A stretch of 64,000 nt of DNA from Euclidia mi. Taxonomy: Eukaryota; Arthropoda; Insecta; Lepidoptera; Erebidae. The translations under genes were made by a program, and so were the position numbers. Of the stretch, positions 43,564 through 52,967 are shown in pieces. The DNA is taken from assembly GCA_944739405.2 (NCBI GenBank), contig OX123200.2, positions 6,402,761 to 6,466,760 of the forward strand, given 5' to 3'. Under the pieces are notes generated by a model. It did no database searches. It worked only from the letters and a program-made list of their open reading frames with translations, and was not told the origin of the DNA. Positions within the stretch are counted from its first letter, which is position 1. Each line of letters starts with the position of its first letter.

Positions 43564-43611
43564 TATTTATTTAATAGTTAGGTGCTGTATACAGCACCTA
43601 TTAAATAAATA
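43564..43611. repeat. Helitron subterminal palindrome
   Basis: The right arm (22 bases to 43611) pairs fully with the left arm apart from a 4-base GTTA bulge on the left. The central part GGTGCTGTATACAGCACC is a perfect palindrome. Helitrons typically have a hairpin near the 3' end; this one is longer and farther in than usual. Confidence 0.8.
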
Positions 43612-43729
43612 CGCTATAGCGTTCACGCAGACGACGTCGCGGGCAGCAGCTAGTAAATTCATAAATTTGACGCGAGCAACAACTCTATTCTACTTGTTCA
43701 TATTATTTTGTTGTTTTCATCTTAATTAC

Positions 43730-43945
43730 CGCACGTTTGGCGAAGTGGTTTAAGCGGCCGCCTCGCCGCTTGACACTGTGCGAGTGTGGTGGGTTCGATT
43801 CCCACACGAGACAACACTTTATGTGATTAATAAATTGTTGTTTCGAGTCTTCGTGTTCATTGTGTCCGTTCGTTGTATGTTTGTAAAGTCCCCCGCGACA
43901 CAGGATTTAGTCCTAATGCGGGAGTTGTCATTTAAATGAAAAATA
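43730..43945 (+). mobile_element. SINE-E, full length
   Basis: The head GCACGTTTGGCGAAGTGGTT (A box) has a long variable region and B box GGGTTCGATTCCCACACG, so it resembles Ser/Leu-type tRNAs. Body: GAGACAACACTTTATGTG, TTGTTGTTTCGAGTCTTCG, AAAGTCCCCCGCGACACAGG. An A-rich tail follows. Confidence 0.75.
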
Positions 43946-44027
43946 AAATTAAGACATAGATTCCGATTCTACTCTGTGTTAAAAGAAAATCTGTTTTTTT
44001 TCGCACCAAAGAGTGGCTAACACTGGT

Positions 44028-44110
44028 GTTGGAGTTTATAGGCCCACCCGAATGCCTTTAACAAAGCTTAACGCTTCTTGTCCTAAGACGCTGGACCGGA
44101 CCAATTTTTT
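44028..44110 (-). mobile_element. SINE-D body fragment
   Basis: GGTGTTGGAGTTTATAGGCC, AACGCTTCTTGTCCTAAGAC match the reversed SINE-D body at reduced identity. Confidence 0.4.
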
Positions 44111-44645
44111 TTATCTCTAATTAAGCTGATAATAGTGAAGTTAAACCTCGAGGCATAGCTGTGCTTTTTTAAATATTATCGTATATGTGTAACGACTTAT
44201 TTTGCTGATTGTACTATCATGGCGTTTTATGGCGTTCAAACAAGGTGTTTTGCGCTATTAAATGATACCTTTTTTATGTTCATTATAGACACTTAGTAGT
44301 AAATTGTATTATGGGGTAAAATGTTTTTTTTCTGCGTTAGAATACGTTGATTTGTGTAATTATTGCGAGGTCCCTGGTCGGATGTGTTTCGTAGTAGTTG
44401 AGTTATTATTAGAGCTTGCCGATCGAATGCACCCTGTGTTTTATTCATAATAGTATGTAATGGTAATATATGGGACTAGTTCTGGAAAGTACTCTAAAGC
44501 TATAAGTAATCTTCACGCAATGTTTTGTTATTTGGGGGCTTCTTTTTATAAGAATAATATGAAAATAAGGTTGTATTTTTTCCGGAATCTAGAAAATGGA
44601 TAGTGTAGAAATCACTGCATTTGAACTGACTTTTCGTCATTTTCA
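44111..44645. other. nothing recognised
   Basis: AT-rich; no supported feature. Confidence 0.45.
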
Positions 44646-45025
44646 TTCACATCATCATCATCTTCTTGCCCTGGTCCCAATCTATTTGGGGTCGGCGCAG
44701 TACGTCCTTCGCTTCCATTCTTTTCTGTCGCCCGTCATCTGATCATTTACCTATTTCTCTTTCATATCACTCCTCACACAGTCCATCCATCTTTTCCTTG
44801 GCCTCCCTCTCCCTTTCCATCCCTCTACCTTCATATTTATCACTTGCTTACCTACATCATCTCTTCGCATAATATGTCCATACCAAGCCAAACGAGTTCC
44901 TTTCACCCTCTCGTCTATAGGCGCCACTTTCAGACTACCTCTCACGTATTCATTCCTAATCTTATCCATTCTCGTAACCCCACACATCCATCGCAACATT
45001 CTCATCTCTGCCACATTTAATTTTT
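44646..45025 (-). pseudogene. RTE-type LINE C-terminal relic, second lineage
   Basis: The minus strand frame ending at 44751 reads MAEMRMLRWMCGVTRMDKIR, then NEYVRGSLKVAPIDERVKG, RLAWYGHIMRRDD, GRGRPRKRWMDCVRSDM. This is the C-terminal domain of an RTE-group LINE from a different lineage than 15776 and 27657. A 3' UTR and GATGATGATG tail follow on the minus strand to 44646. The frame shown is open, so only 5' truncation is evident. Confidence 0.82.
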
Positions 45026-45109
45026 ATATTTTTTTTCATTTCATTTACAATAAGTTTGAAAATAACCCATATACGGCGTCTACCCATATCATGTGCAATG
45101 TAGAAATAA

Positions 45110-45387
45110 AATACAACGGCTATCGTTTAGTGGAGAGATAACAAACTGCTATGCAGAGGATCTTGAATTTAAACATACGTTGTGCATCATTGGCTTGGTG
45201 AAGGAAAACATCGTGAAGAAAGAGCAAAGCTGCATGTCTCAGAGATTTCCATAAACTTCTCGAAAGATATGTGAAGTTTGCCAGCACTTGCTTTGCCAGC
45301 GTGATGTGCTATTGCCTCCCACCTGACTCTTCTCATAATGAGAAGGGCCCTGTTCTCTGCACTGGATCTGAAGGCTGATGAAGCACA
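45110..45387 (+). mobile_element. SINE-B, diverged
   Basis: Head GGCTATCGTTTAGTGGAGAG, body AACATCGTGAAGAAAGAGCA, tail GAAGGCTGATGAA. The B box is lost. Confidence 0.6.
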
Positions 45388-45739
45388 AAATAATATGCGG
45401 CAAAAAAGGCCTAATAAAAAACGAATCAACAGATAAAATAGGCAAAGAACCCTGTCATAGAAGAACCGTAAGTACAGTCGAACAACTTCCCGCTATACCA
45501 CCAAAAGAGCGAGAATCGCTCAGCAAGACATCGTCACTTCCAGTGCTACTTTACACACACATTGACACTCGTATACAAAACCAGTTTCTAGTGTGCCTCG
45601 ACTCTATGAGCGAGCCAAGGGATTTTTTTTCAAACTGCTCCATCGCCGAATTGTTTGAATGTACCTACTGAATCCGTGACCGTATAAAATTAAAATCGTC
45701 ATGTAGCGTCTTTAAGGGACAACATCTCATCAGATCTCT
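45388..45739. other. nothing recognised
   Basis: A reading frame of about 97 codons (45378-45671) has no recognisable motif and overlaps the SINE tail. Not called as a gene. Confidence 0.4.
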
Positions 45740-46502
45740 ACAGAATAGTCTTACTTTGTAAATTCTTGGATCAAATACATTACCACATAAGGAAAACGGC
45801 ACGCCCAATTACGATACTTTCTCCGCCAAATTAATTTCCAGGAACCATATCAAGGAAAGTCTACCACGTGACTCATGATATCGCTGGACCAGCTACGTGA
45901 CTGTATTGGCGTACGGCAGGCGATTTTACCATCAGCGGTGTGGCGCAAGTGAAGAGAGTAAGCGAAAAATATCCACGGAATTAAGAATGTGGTAACTGCG
46001 TTGTTAATTCCTGGATTGCATTTGCATTATATAAGGAAAACGGAATGCCCAATTACGATACTTTTTCTTCCCAAATAATTTCCAGGAAGACCAGGAACCA
46101 CATCAAGGAAAGTCTCCCTAAACGCGTCTGTGGGCTATCGGGTGGACCACGAGCCCCACAATATGGCTGGACCATCTACGTGACTGTATTGGCGTACGAC
46201 AGGCGATTTTACCATCAGTGATGTGGCGCAAGCGAGGAGCGTAAGCGAAAGATAGCTAAGAACTTTAGAACGTAGTAACTGCTTTGTTAATACCAGGTTT
46301 GCATTTACATTACTTAAGGAAAAAGGAACGCCCAATTACGATACTTCCTCTTCGAAAATAATTTCTAGGAACATCAGCATCAAGGAAAGTCTCCCCAAAC
46401 GTGTCTGAGGCTATCAGCCTGACCACGTGCCTCACGGTATCACTGGACCAGCTACGTGACTGTATTGGCGTACGGCAGGCGATTTTACCATCAGCGGTGG
46501 GA
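45740..46502. repeat. tandem array, about 2.9 units of 245-285 bp
   Basis: CCCAATTACGATACT occurs at 45804, 46048 and 46331. CGTGACTGTATTGGCGTACG occurs at about 45896, 46179 and 46455. Each unit also has AAGGAAAGTCTCC(C)(A/T)AA and GGCGATTTTACCATCAG. Units differ by indels of about 40 bp. No known satellite or gene is recognised. Confidence 0.85.
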
Positions 46503-46764
46503 TATTCTGGTAAAGAATAATTAATAACATGGAAATCAGAATCTAGTGACTCATTCTTTGGCAGCAGTCTCAATAGTGGTTTAGAAGCGTTGGTGTTTTC
46601 CTATATCTACGCAGGTACAAAGCTGCGCAGATGTGTTCACTGAACGCATCGTTATTTTAGGCAAAAGGTCTAAGACAAATGGACGACAATATACCGCATT
46701 ACTAGCTCTAGATCGAGTAAGAAAATGTTAATACAGTACTCATGCATACATTTCCTAAGTAGAG

Positions 46765-46889
46765 TGGCGACCAAGCACTGGACGACGCAGCAGGGGTAGC
46801 CCTCTCGCAAGGTAGACGACATTTACATTGCGGGCGCGCGAATTGTTTAAATGCAGGCGGCTCAACATTAGTCTGCATGGATAGCTTTA
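46765..46889 (+). pseudogene. RTE LINE C-terminus, split by Harbinger
   Basis: The frame reads WRPSTGRRSRGSPL, a stop, then after a frameshift WMQAAQH, matching the end of the RTE lineage at 15776. It resumes after the Harbinger element as GEPFVQQWTSNDDD. Confidence 0.65.
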
Positions 46890-47088
46890 GGCCCTTCTCT
46901 CACGAAGCGACTCTCAAACGATTTGTGTTTTATACCCGCATCCTACGCGTCGCTTGTGAGTAGCCGCCATACATATTCAGCTAATTTCGCACACGACGAG
47001 ATGCTATGACGACGCGTTTGATGTCAGTTGCACGCTACCGTCTTGCTGGTCGCACGCTACCCGAGTAGTTTATGCGTCGCATTACAAA

Positions 47089-47217
47089 ATGGCGGCGGAA
47101 CAAACTTTTAATATTATTTTTGTGCAGGAGGTAGAAAATTATCCATGTTTGTATAAAAGGCGTGGATTAAAATTTAGAAAAAATATATATAAAAGGCCAT
47201 TTAAAGGTATTCATTAA
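47089..47217 (+). pseudogene. MADF-type second Harbinger protein, N-terminal remnant
   Basis: ATG at 47089 opens 42 codons ending in TAA. The product reads MAAEQTFNIIFVQEVENYPC then LYKRRG. The hydrophobic-V-E-x-Y-P-x-LY pattern is the start of a MADF DNA-binding domain, as in the second protein of PIF/Harbinger elements. The rest of the domain (usual Trp helix) is missing because of the central deletion. Confidence 0.65.
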
Positions 47218-47320
47218 ATTTATACACAATAATTATATTGCCAAGGAAGCGAAGCATGTGAAATTATTAGATAGTAGGCAAGATAATTTCTTAGATTAAG
47301 ATTCAAATAATAATATGACT

Positions 47321-47485
47321 CTATTGACATTCTATAAAAATAACGACTCGTCCCTCGACAAATGCCCTACAATTGATATTTTTTTCGATGTACGGATGGA
47401 CCCAGAACCTTCTTTTATATTTTCGTTTATTCTTGTAATATAAATACAGAATAAAATTGTCTTCATCGCTAGAGTCACTAGACAT
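47321..47485 (-). pseudogene. Harbinger transposase N-terminal remnant
   Basis: From an ATG at 47485 the minus strand reads MSSDSSDEDNFILYLYYKNK then RKYKRRFWVHPYIEK and AFVEG. The acidic start followed by a basic run and (F/W)WVHP is the hallmark start of HARBI1-like transposases. It ends at 47321 before any DDE catalytic residues. The reading frame extends upstream through the inverted end into the LINE tail by chance. Confidence 0.7.
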
Positions 47486-47629
47486 CGTCGTACGAATGTT
47501 GTTCTTCAAATGATAAAATATAGTCTCATTTGCGCAGCACCGTGTGCGGTAACGAGTAGCATACCAGTATTCGATCATGGTTTGCATCTCAGTCCCGTAG
47601 CATTTGAATAGCTTCGTGAGAGAAGGGCC

Positions 47630-47675
47630 ATAGGGGAGCCCTTTGTCCAGCAGTGGACGTCTAACGATGATGATG
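47630..47675 (+). mobile_element. RTE LINE 3' end after Harbinger
   Basis: TAGGGGAGCCCTTTGTCCAG, CAGTGGACGTCTAACGATGATGATG. This is the 3' terminus of the LINE that begins at 46765. Confidence 0.75.
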
Positions 47676-47998
47676 TTCTCAGTATCGGCCACTCAAGCTA
47701 AGTCCAATTAGGGTTCGGCTACTACGCTGATCCGCTAAATCGCTTATAACTTAGAGCACACAAAATAATACATAAAATTTCCCTGTAAACACTATCAATT
47801 AACAGCACATCAGTGTACCGCGCAGTTATGTTTTTTTATAAGTTAATGCCTAACATCAAATAACATCAAATGGCTGATTGTTCTGGGAAAACAACAGCTG
47901 TTTAAATTCAGTTTGCCTGCAGAATTCTAACTAGACTTAGAAAACGTCACGCAAACACTGTTTACTAAAAAGCAAAGGTAATTATTACTTGAATATAT
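47676..47998. other. nothing recognised
   Basis: No supported feature. Confidence 0.4.
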
Positions 47999-48240
47999 GT
48001 CCGTGTGGTGACGGATTAAGAATACGAATTGTTACCACCCCATATCATCCCACGGGTGTCGTAAGAGCCGACAGAGGGAGCACATTATGCAGAGAACACT
48101 ACTGTAAGAGAAGGAAAACTTGATACAAACCCTATACCAACCCGCTTGGCCAGCGTGGTATAGTAGGCCAATTCCTCCTTTCAAAGGAGAGGCCTAGTCC
48201 AGCAGTGGACTATTAAAGGCTGATGATGAGATGATGAGAT
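47999..48240 (+). mobile_element. SINE-C copy 4
   Basis: TGTCCGTGTGGTGACGGATT at the start, GGCCTAGTCCAGCAGTGGAC and GGCTGATGATGAGATGATGA at the end. No clear target duplication. Confidence 0.78.
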
Positions 48241-48310
48241 TAAATAATACTCTGCCACAATGATAAATTCTCCGTACATCTCCATATTATGAATACAAAG
48301 TGTCCATACC

Positions 48311-48478
48311 CAGGGGCGTCGCCAGCCGATGGTCTAGGAGGAAGCAGAGACGCCAGCCGATAACCTAGGTGAAGGGCAAGTTGATAAGGAAAATGAGAAA
48401 AGTATGAATTGTACGGTTTTTTCAGTCTCTAGGGGGGGAGCAGCTGCCCCCCTCTGCCCTCCCTTGGCGAGGCCCTTG
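48311..48478. mobile_element. hAT MITE, 168 bp
   Basis: CAGGGGCGTCGCC at the left and GGCGAGGCCCTTG at the right are imperfect inverted ends. The 8 bp duplication TCCATACC is exact (48303-48310 and 48479-48486). CAGGGGCG ends with an 8 bp target fit hAT. Non-coding. Confidence 0.82.
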
Positions 48479-48486
48479 TCCATACC

Positions 48487-48640
48487 CGATTTTAAATCGT
48501 AGATGTCGTAAGAGGCTAGTCGCTTTTGTTAAATCTGGACCAGCAAGAAAGCTTCTTTCTGGTTTCCAAGTTAAATGTCTTGGATACAACTAGAATAACG
48601 GGAGAATGATGATAATGAGGTAAGACATCGAATGTTGTCA
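48487..48640 (+). mobile_element. SINE-B alternative tail fragment
   Basis: GATGTCGTAAGAGGCTAGTC, TGTCTTGGATACAACTAGAA and ATAACGGGAGAATGATGATA follow the alternative tail pattern. Confidence 0.42.
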
Positions 48641-48729
48641 CACCCAATATTCCGCAATGTCACAAGACGAAATCTATTTGGGCATGAGCGTGTTGTCAGT
48701 GTACTACGGAGTACTCAAAATCACCTAGT

Positions 48730-48920
48730 GCTGATGGAGAGGGCTATGCTCGGCGTTATCCTATGAGAGCAAAACAGAAATAAGGCGATCCGCAGGAGAG
48801 AGAACCAAAGTCACCGACATAGCTCTCTGAACAGCCAGACTAAAGTGACAATGACGAACCGATTACTGATGAGCGTATGAACGCGATTTAGCGGAAGCTG
48901 GGCAATTACCTTCCCAAATA
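48730..48920 (+). pseudogene. RTE LINE C-terminal fragment
   Basis: The plus strand reads LMERAMLGVIL, stop, then AIRRRERTKVTDIAL, stop, TARLK. This is the same block as AMERAMLGVSL...KVADIAL at 15776 but more decayed. No tail. Confidence 0.65.
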
Positions 48921-49802
48921 CATGTAACACATACATATAATACACCTTAAGGTATGGATAGGGACACGGCAATTCATGAAATCTGCATCATAGATCTAAG
49001 GTTATCTCTCCATCGACAAACAGACAAATTTTCGTACCTACAATATTAATACTGATAAACATTCAAGCGTATTTAATCGAGCCAATAATTAACAATTCAC
49101 TACAGTTGACAGCGGCCATCACTTTGCAAGAATCTTTTGATTTATACGCAAACTAGCGATCGCTAAAAGCCAACTTATAATCATTGTGGAACTGGTATAT
49201 TTTCATACTTGAAAACTAGACCTTTGACAGTAACAAATAATACTAAACACTTAAGCGACAACATAAAATAAATTAACAACAAAAACATACAGCGAACACG
49301 ACTCTAACCCCTTGGAATAAAGTTCAAAATTAATTTACGCGCAGCAAAAATAGTGTTGCACCATTCGATATTATCAGAGAAATAACGACATATATTAATT
49401 GTTTCTTTGCAATTACAACGTTTAGAAATTGCAATGCTGTGCAATAAATTGTATTAAATTGACATTTTGATTGTTGCTGCCTAACGGGTCGAGAGGGAAA
49501 AACGCATAAGTTATAGAATATATGTATATATAAATAAAATTGGAATGTCTGTATGTGTTTTAAAAATAACTGTTTTCTCACAACAAGACAAACAATTTTT
49601 TGTTTACATTTTATCTGTCCTTGTCTCTGTTTGTGTATCTGTCTGCCTTTCTGTTTGTCCATGGTGATCTCGGAACAGCATAAGCTTTTATGAGATTTTG
49701 ATGGTACTTTCACCGAAAGATAGAAGAAGACTTTGTAGAGTTTAATAAGGGCAATTTTTTTTAAGAAACATTTAAGTGTTTTACATATTTAAGAACACTA
49801 CG
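48921..49802. other. nothing recognised
   Basis: A minus-strand frame of 127 codons (49330-49713) has no recognisable domain, is AT-biased and has no gene context. Confidence 0.4.
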
Positions 49803-50440
49803 GCAGCGATAGCCTATTATAATGGAGATACCAACAGACTGCCATGCAGAGAGTATATCGGTTCGAATCCACGGCACGCACTACTGCCTTTTCGAAGTGA
49901 TGTGCTTATTAAATTGTTAATTATCGCTTTTCCTGTGCTTCGCAGAGCACGTTAATCCGTCGGTCCCAGCTCTCATGAAAATCCTTAACTTAACAGTCGT
50001 AAAGGGGAGTCAGTACCTTCAAATAAACTGATACTGGTCTAAACCATGTTATATCACTTACATGTTACATCCCTTTGGGCGGGTGACCTTTATTTTTTTT
50101 TTAGTCGTTACCTAACAATTCCGGCCTAAATTTAATTTTATGTTTGCCCTTCCTACGCCACTGCGCCTGTGTGCGAAATCTGTGAAGCGCCTTTTTTGCC
50201 ATCCTTTTTCGAAAATAACTGTTATAATTAACGCATATCTCGGCGCGCGGCGCCCCTGTCACCCTGGCGCCTGTGTGCGCCGCGCACATTGCACATAGGG
50301 AAGGTTCGGCCCTGCTCTATGGAAAAGTTGATATTCTGTCACATCTGGTTAGACCAGGAAGCGGAGTTCTGGCAGTCTGGTCAGCTCCAAAGCGTGTAAG
50401 CCTTGGATGCAACCGGGATTTCGCTATGACGATAATGATA
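49803..50440 (+). mobile_element. SINE-B with alternative tail, interrupted
   Basis: Head CGGCAGCGATAGCCTATTAT with B box CGGTTCGAATCCACGG, then AGAGCACGTTAATCCGTCGG. It is interrupted at about 50093-50300, then resumes CTCTATGGAAAAGTTGATAT to GCAACCGGGATTTCGCTATG. Confidence 0.7.
50093..50303 (-). mobile_element. unclassified insertion in SINE-B
   Basis: The T run at the left (50092-50101) suggests a poly-A tail on the minus strand. GCGCCTGTGTGCG occurs twice (about 50165 and 50268). No target duplication or coding signal is clear. Confidence 0.4.
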
Positions 50441-50504
50441 ACATATTTTACAACAGCTTTGGAAATATTATAATTATCTAAACTAAACAATAATGGTTAA
50501 GTAC

Positions 50505-50625
50505 AAAAATTTATCTTTGGGGTGCGGAGGTTAGAAAGTAGATAGTGTGTCAAATCTAGTTAAACGAGAATGCGGACCCGGGGCTCCGAGGCGGAAAGTC
50601 TTGGACGTAACCGTTATGATGACGG
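50505..50625 (+). mobile_element. SINE-B alternative tail fragment
   Basis: CTTTGGGGTGCGGAGGTTAG, GGACCCGGGGCTCCGAGGCG and GTAACCGTTATGATGACGG. Tail only. Confidence 0.5.
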
Positions 50626-50679
50626 TGCAGAAAATAACGTGGGCATAACCGAAGACAACGATTAGTCTTACATACATAC

Positions 50680-50960
50680 ATACATAGACTCACGCCTGTT
50701 TCTCGGAGGGGTAGGCAGAGACTACGGAACGCCATTTGCAATGATCCTGACATATCTCTCTTGCTTAATTCACTCTTATCAAGTTTCTCATGCATGCTCT
50801 TCTGTTAAGGGTACTTCCAACCTTTCCTGTTTTAAGGATGTCGCCGATCTGGTCAGAGAACGTCCGCCTTGGTCTTCCTCTTCACACTTGCCTTATATAT
50901 CTGCTTGGTCAGTCTTTCATCATCCATCCTCTCCATGTGCTCAGTGGAAACGCTATAAGT
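50680..50960 (-). pseudogene. RTE LINE 3' end, decayed copy of the 27657 lineage
   Basis: CTCACGCCTGTTTCTCGGAG then GGGTAGGCAGAGACTACGGA mirror the 3' end of the LINE at 27657. The sequence upstream on minus (GGCGGACGTTCTCTGACCAG) aligns with its RRTYADQIGD block but has several frameshifts. The tail carries TATG repeats. Confidence 0.65.
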
Positions 50961-50984
50961 ACAAAACTAGTCTTACTACTAGGT

Positions 50985-51656
50985 AACATAAATGTGAACG
51001 TTTGTGAAAATGGACAGATGCATGTGGGGATGTTTGTTACTCTTTCACACAAAACCAACTGGACGGATTTTGAGGAAATCATGTAGTTAATATACGGGGT
51101 GTAAGGGACGGTGTACCGAAAACCGATACCAGTGATTCAGTACATGATACTGAGGCAATGGTGGTCGAATTTTCCGGCAAAATTTCATGAATTATCCGAT
51201 TTTTCTTTTGCATTTTTTGCCATATAATGTAATGAAATAGTAACTATAGTCGACCCGTATTAATATTTTTGTAAAATTCTAAGAATTAAACTTGTACATG
51301 GCGCGTTTACTCTGATGTGACATCGGCCGCGGTGCGCGGCCGCAGCATAGTAAGCGCACCAGTACATCGTAACCACTGCCGCTACCACCCGCCGCTGTAG
51401 GGCCGTAACAGCTGATAGTGCGAGTTTGCATGTTCCTGTTTACATCCCAATTTCATGGAAAATTGTCGAGTGCTTAGATTTTTTCGGAAAATACGACTGC
51501 CAAGGGTCTCAGTATAATGTACTGAATCACTGGTATCCGTTTTCGGTACACGGTGTACCGTTACACCCAGTATAGCTTATACATCAGAATAACACAGAGG
51601 CTACTTTTTATCGCAATAACCTACATCCACGGGCGAAGCCGCATGCGAAGTATAGT
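50985..51656 (+). mobile_element. Hel-4, split by a TATA-flanked MITE
   Basis: The left part (CCAACTGGACGGATTTTGAG, ATCATGTAGTTAATA) and right part (TATAGCTTATACATCAGAAT, CATCCACGGGCGAAGCCGC) join across the insertion at 51095-51570. The CTAG end is not kept. Confidence 0.55.
51095..51570. mobile_element. MITE with about 85 bp inverted ends, TATA target
   Basis: CGGGGTGTAAGGG... and ...CCGTTACACCCAG face each other, and TACCAGTGATTCAGTACAT recurs inverted about 35 bp inside each end. TATA flanks both sides (51091-51094 and 51571-51574). The middle is GC-rich (GGCCGCGGTGCGCGGCCGC near 51330). Superfamily not assigned. Confidence 0.75.
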
Positions 51657-52054
51657 GTTTAATGTATGAGTATCTCTTCATACTTTGTTGCAGACGCAAC
51701 AATGTAAGCACTACCAGATATGGGTGTTGTTATTGTGGACTGGGGTACCGAGTAATGTGTGCAATTATATCATTTGTCCGATGTGACTGACATTAGGGAA
51801 GTGCGTACTTGCTGAGGTAATTGCCAAGATTCCATTTTAAGCTAGTATGTAATTTTTTTGTGATAACAAGGTGATATTTGTAGCATAAACTGTCAGGCTT
51901 GTTTAGTAGGGTGTTATGTTATTGTAAGTAGGTACTTGTGAATCGCTTAAGGGACATTAGAAGGCCAATTCCATTAATTTTATTTGTGCAGAATGCATGC
52001 TGCATAAATGCATACTTGTTGCATGAATGGTGTTCTCCTAAATTAACATAACAT
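51657..52054. other. nothing recognised
   Basis: No supported feature. Confidence 0.4.
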
Positions 52055-52158
52055 TCACGCCTTTATCCACGAAAGGGTAGGCAGAGATATATTACACACC
52101 CACACTTCGCCAGTTATGTTTCGATCTCAATGTAATAGGGGGCGAGCCTATTGCCAAA
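52055..52158 (-). mobile_element. SINE-A 3' half
   Basis: TTATCCACGAAAGGGTAGGC, ACACCCACACTTCGCCAG, GGGGGCGAGCCTATTGCC. The head is replaced by the hairpin at 52161. Confidence 0.68.
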
Positions 52159-52160
52159 TT

Positions 52161-52195
52161 AACTGACACCTGAATATATCATTCAGGTGTCAGTT
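52161..52195. repeat. perfect 15 bp stem, 5-base loop hairpin
   Basis: AACTGACACCTGAAT (52161-52175) and ATTCAGGTGTCAGTT (52181-52195) are exact complements around ATATC. It sits at the truncation point of a SINE-A. Confidence 0.85.
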
Positions 52196-52854
52196 CATTT
52201 AGGAGAATACCGTGACTGACTACTTAGATCTAAAATTGAATTAAGTGGCAGACTGTATATCAACGTCGATCTAAACGTTACAAATTAGACTATAATGACA
52301 TGAAGGCCCAGTTTCACCGCTGCGCTGTTAAGATAGATGTACCTATTTGTCAGATAACTCATGCAAAATTTATTCCATTTTTAAATTTCTAGCTGATAAG
52401 ATGAAGTAATTTCTGGTGGTGCAACTGGGCCTGGCAGCAGCAAAGCAGCGATAGCCTAGTGGAGAGACCGACAGACTGCTACGCAGAGAGTCCGGGTTCG
52501 AATCCACGGCGCGCACCGATGACTTTTCGGAGTTATAGTATTAAATTGTTAATTATCGCTTGCTAAACGGTGAAGAAAAACATCGTGAGGAAACCTGCAT
52601 GTCAGAGTTCTCCATGATGTTCTCGAAAGACATGTGAAGTCTGCCAACCCGTACTTGACCTCGGAGAGAACGTTAATCCGTCGATCCCGGCTGTCATGAA
52701 GATCTTTGACAGTCGTTACGGGGAGTCAGTACCCTCAAATAAACTGATACTGGTCTAAACCATAGAATATCATAGCGATATTCTATGGGTTGCGGAGGTC
52801 GGACGGCAGTCGCTCTGTGGAAAAGTAGATATTTTGTCATATCTGGTTAGACCA

Positions 52855-52951
52855 AATGTAGAATCATTAATTATTTAACTTAAATTTTGACGTTCTTTAG
52901 CGTCACTTTGTGGCCTAGATGAATAAATGATTTTGACTTGACTTTTGACCA
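52855..52951 (+). mobile_element. short LINE 3' end insertion
   Basis: AGATGAATAAATGATTTTGA with a TTGACTTGAC tail. GACCA is present on both sides. About 97 bp, a severe 5' truncation. Confidence 0.6.
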
Positions 52952-52967
52952 GTAAGCGGACATCGGG

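Larger units (their letters stand above)
40125..43653 (+). mobile_element. Helitron, end to end, Rep region missing
   Basis: Starts TCTATACATATAATAAAATG directly after A (40124) and ends GGGCAGCAGCTAG directly before T (43654). TC...CTAG between A and T is the Helitron signature, and the ends resemble widespread lepidopteran Helitrons. A large palindrome (43564-43611) stands 42 bp before the end. The coding part keeps the region between Rep and helicase plus the helicase. No Rep His-hydrophobic-His or Tyr motif was found in 40125-41040. It contains a SINE-C insertion. The element is about 3.5 kb, shorter than a normal autonomous copy. Confidence 0.78.
46890..47629. mobile_element. PIF/Harbinger element, centre deleted
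   Basis: Perfect 19 bp inverted ends GGCCCTTCTCTCACGAAGC (46890-46908) and their complement (47611-47629). Flanking triplets are TTA and ATA, a one-base mismatch from the usual TWA duplication. The 5' part of a MADF-type gene reads inward from the left and the 5' part of a transposase gene reads inward from the right. The host is an RTE LINE relic. Confidence 0.78.

Noticed and set aside
43730..43805. possible Ser or Leu tRNA
   Set aside because: Followed by the SINE-E body found elsewhere; acceptor stem does not pair well.
49330..49713. 127-codon minus-strand frame
   Set aside because: No motif, biased to AT-rich codons, no splice context or neighbouring gene.
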